From contig WGSQ01000128.1 in the NCBI GenBank assembly GCA_014871605.1, positions 1 to 5,122 of the forward strand: DNA of 5,122 nucleotides, written 5' to 3'. Shown here one piece after another: positions 3,030 to 5,122 of this stretch (within the stretch, counting starts at the first letter, position 1; every line of letters starts with the position of its first letter). Source of the DNA: Collinsella sp. GTDB lineage: Bacteria > Actinomycetota > Coriobacteriia > Coriobacteriales > Coriobacteriaceae. The notes beneath the pieces were generated by a model. It saw only the letters and a program-made list of their open reading frames with translations. It did not search any database and had not been told where the DNA came from. Both the position numbers and the translations under genes were made by a program.

Positions 3030-5122
3030 ATGGCATCAAAATACTCCATGAACGACCGTCCCAGCTGGCCTCGCCGCGCCATCGTTACCGCCGGCGAGCC
3101 CTATGGCAACAAGGGCCTTCACTTTGGCCACGTTGGCGGCGTCTTTGTCCCTGCCGACTTCTTCGCCCGCTTCCTGCGCGACCGTCTGGGCCGCGAGAAC
3201 GTCATCTTCACCTCGGGCACCGACTGCTACGGCTCGCCCATCATGGAGAGCTACCGCAAGCTCAAGGAGAACGAGGGCTACGACAAGTCCATTAACGAGT
3301 ACGTCGAGTCCAATCACTCCCGCCAAGCAGCGACCCTCAACAACTACAACATCAGCTGCGATATCTACGGCGGCTCGGGCCTTGAGCCGGCTGCGCAGAT
3401 TCACAACGAAGTGACCGCCGAGATTATCGAGCGCCTGCATGAGCAGGGCACCATCTCCAAGCGCTCCACGCTGCAGTTCTACGACGCCAAGGCTGGCACG
3501 TTCCTCAACGGCCGCCAAGTGATCGGCCGCTGCCCCATCCAGGGCTGCAAGTCCGAGAAGGCTTATGCCGACGAGTGCGACCTGGGTCACCAGTTTGAGC
3601 CCGAGGAGCTCATCGCGCCCAAGAGCCAGCTCACCGGCGAGGTGCCCGAGCTGCGCCCGGTCGACAACCTCTACTTTGACCTGCCGGCCTACCTCGACTT
3701 TATGAAGACCTATACCGCCAAGCTCGCCCAGAACCCGCAGGTTCGCTCCGTGGTCTCCAAGACCATGGAGGAGTGGCTGCTGCCGGCTCAGCTCTATATC
3801 CAAAACAAGTTCCGCGAGGCCTTCGATGCCGTCGAGGATCAGCTTCCCGAGCACACCGTGCTGGAGCCCGAGGGCAACAAGAGCAGCTTTACCGTCACCT
3901 TCCCCAGCTGGAAGGAGCGCGACGATGCCCACGCAGTGCTCGCCAACGGTGGCGTGCGCTTCCGCAGCGGCAAGGCACTCGTGCCCTTCCGCATCACCGG
4001 CAACATCGACTGGGGCGTTCCGGTGCCCGAGGTCGATGGCGTCTCCGACGTCACTTGCTGGTGCTGGCCCGAGAGCCTGTGGGCGCCCATCAGCTATACG
4101 CGTACCGTGCTCGCGCGCGATGCCAAGGCCGCCGGCGTGACCGAGGGCGTCGCCGCCCAGGATGCCGCCCTCATGGGCGAGCCCGCTGCCGATTCCACGC
4201 AGGTACCCGCACCCACCTACCAGCACAGCTCGCTCGACTGGCGCGACTGGTGGTGCTCGGACGACGCACAGATCTACCAGTTTATCGGTCAGGACAACAT
4301 CTACTTCTACTGCATCGCGCAGACCGCCATGTGGGAGGCCCTGGGATGGGACCTCACGCAGAGCACCGTCAGCGCCTGCTACCACCTGCTCTACATGGGC
4401 AAAAAGGCCAGCTCGTCCTCGCAGACGCCTCCCCCGCCGGCAGACGACCTGCTCAACCACTACACCTGCGAGCAGATGCGCGCGCATTGGCTGTCGCTCG
4501 GCCTATCCGAGAAGCCGGTAAGCTTTAGTCCCAAGGCATACGACATGCGCGTGACCGGCAAGGACAAGGACGGCAACGAGGTGCGCGCCTGCGACGACAA
4601 GCGCGTTATCGACCCGGCCCTTAAGGAGAGCGCCCTTTTGACCGGCGTGTTCAACCGCCTGGCCCGCAGCTGCTTCTACGGCGTCGCCGTCAAGGAAGGC
4701 GACGAGAGCCCCTATCGCAACGGCTGCATCCCCGCCGGTGCCGCCTCTGCCGCCGTGGTCGAGGCTGCCGAGCAGGCAGCTCTTGCCTTTGAGCAGGCCA
4801 TGTACAAGTTCGAGACGCACCGCGCGCTTGCCGTGTGCGACGACTACCTGCGCGCCGCCAACAAGCGCTGGAGCGACGCCTCCAAGGCCGCCAACAAGCT
4901 CGAGGGCGACGAAGCAAACGCAGCGATGACGCAGGCCCTGGTTGATGCCTTTACCGAGCTGCGCGTGGCGACCGTCCTGATGCACGGTATCGTCCCGGCC
5001 GGCTGCGAACTCATCTGCGAGTACTTCGACGTCGATCCGGTCGCCTTCTTTAGCTGGGATAACATCTTTGTCTCCACGGACGAGTTCGTAGAGAGCCTGG
5101 GCGAGAAGCCCGGCGACCACCG
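3030..5122 (+). CDS. Methionyl-tRNA-synthetase-like class I tRNA ligase, 3' end beyond the window
   Basis: This is a class I aminoacyl-tRNA synthetase of the MetRS type; the expected role is charging tRNA with methionine in the cytosol. All 697 codons present are sense, and the gene continues past the right edge. Visible in order: GEPYGNKGLHFGH, with HFGH (31-34) as the HIGH motif; SGTDCYGSPI (62-71), like the MetRS GTDxYGTP block; a zinc-knuckle-like C168-X4-C-X9-C-X3-H187; WGVPVP in the catalytic core; FIGQDN (418-423), the GKDN-type motif; KASSS (459-463) where KMSKS is expected; and an alpha-helical C-terminal domain with NKRW (611-614), recalling the MetRS anticodon-binding NKYI...PW stretch. 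The second KMSKS lysine is replaced by serine, and a QTPPPP run follows. It is divergent from the queuosine operon. It may be a paralogue of the housekeeping MetRS or this lineage's main enzyme, so I give no symbol. Confidence 0.85.
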   Translation, partial: MASKYSMNDRPSWPRRAIVTAGEPYGNKGLHFGHVGGVFVPADFFARFLRDRLGRENVIFTSGTDCYGSPIMESYRKLKENEGYDKSINEYVESNHSRQAATLNNYNISCDIYGGSGLEPAAQIHNEVTAEIIERLHEQGTISKRSTLQFYDAKAGTFLNGRQVIGRCPIQGCKSEKAYADECDLGHQFEPEELIAPKSQLTGEVPELRPVDNLYFDLPAYLDFMKTYTAKLAQNPQVRSVVSKTMEEWLLPAQLYIQNKFREAFDAVEDQLPEHTVLEPEGNKSSFTVTFPSWKERDDAHAVLANGGVRFRSGKALVPFRITGNIDWGVPVPEVDGVSDVTCWCWPESLWAPISYTRTVLARDAKAAGVTEGVAAQDAALMGEPAADSTQVPAPTYQHSSLDWRDWWCSDDAQIYQFIGQDNIYFYCIAQTAMWEALGWDLTQSTVSACYHLLYMGKKASSSSQTPPPPADDLLNHYTCEQMRAHWLSLGLSEKPVSFSPKAYDMRVTGKDKDGNEVRACDDKRVIDPALKESALLTGVFNRLARSCFYGVAVKEGDESPYRNGCIPAGAASAAVVEAAEQAALAFEQAMYKFETHRALAVCDDYLRAANKRWSDASKAANKLEGDEANAAMTQALVDAFTELRVATVLMHGIVPAGCELICEYFDVDPVAFFSWDNIFVSTDEFVESLGEKPGDH

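Noticed and set aside
3036..4487. Minus-strand open frame of 483 codons opposite the MetRS-like gene
   Set aside because: It is long but antisense to a well-matched synthetase. Its Ala/Val/Leu/Gly-rich product with no recognisable motif is what GC-biased third positions produce on the opposite strand.
4503..5120. Minus-strand open frame of 205 codons near the right edge
   Set aside because: It has the same cause: it is antisense to the C-terminal part of the MetRS-like gene, with no start signal or family motif.

Overview
The window reads as chromosomal DNA from a high-GC anaerobic Gram-positive, most likely a Coriobacteriia member of the Collinsella/Olsenella type. This placement is inference. 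It rests on coding GC of about 60% by eye, strong Shine-Dalgarno sites, use of the oxygen- and cobalamin-independent epoxyqueuosine reductase QueH, and an unusual MetRS-like protein. No marker gene in the window fixes the genus.

Layout. Positions 1-434 hold no gene I can support. The first 220 bases are about 44% GC by direct count, clearly lower than the rest, and carry phased 11-nt repeats, inverted repeats and two weak open frames. Positions 222-463 carry a series of inverted and direct repeats, including a perfect 13-bp stem-loop at the queA stop and a better terminator candidate at 350-387. Positions 463-2897 are a minus-strand operon transcribed right to left: a DUF3267-type membrane metalloprotease (2897-2331), queH (2320-1745) and queA (1680-463). 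A 132-bp divergent intergenic region (2898-3029) separates it from a plus-strand methionyl-tRNA-synthetase-like gene that starts at 3030 and runs off the right edge with at least 697 codons.

How the genes work together. QueA converts preQ1-modified tRNA to epoxyqueuosine-tRNA using S-adenosylmethionine, and QueH reduces that to queuosine-tRNA, so the last two steps of queuosine synthesis lie side by side. The membrane protease is joined to queH by a 10-nt gap in which the protease stop codon abuts the queH ribosome binding site; its role is unknown. The divergent gene also concerns tRNA, by aminoacylation.

The most unusual element is the MetRS-like protein. It keeps the HIGH-type motif, the FIGQDN motif and an anticodon-domain-like C terminus, but its KMSKS loop reads KASSS, its zinc knuckles are altered or lost, and the normally conserved segment before the KMSKS half of the active site is divergent. 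It may be a specialised paralogue rather than the housekeeping enzyme.
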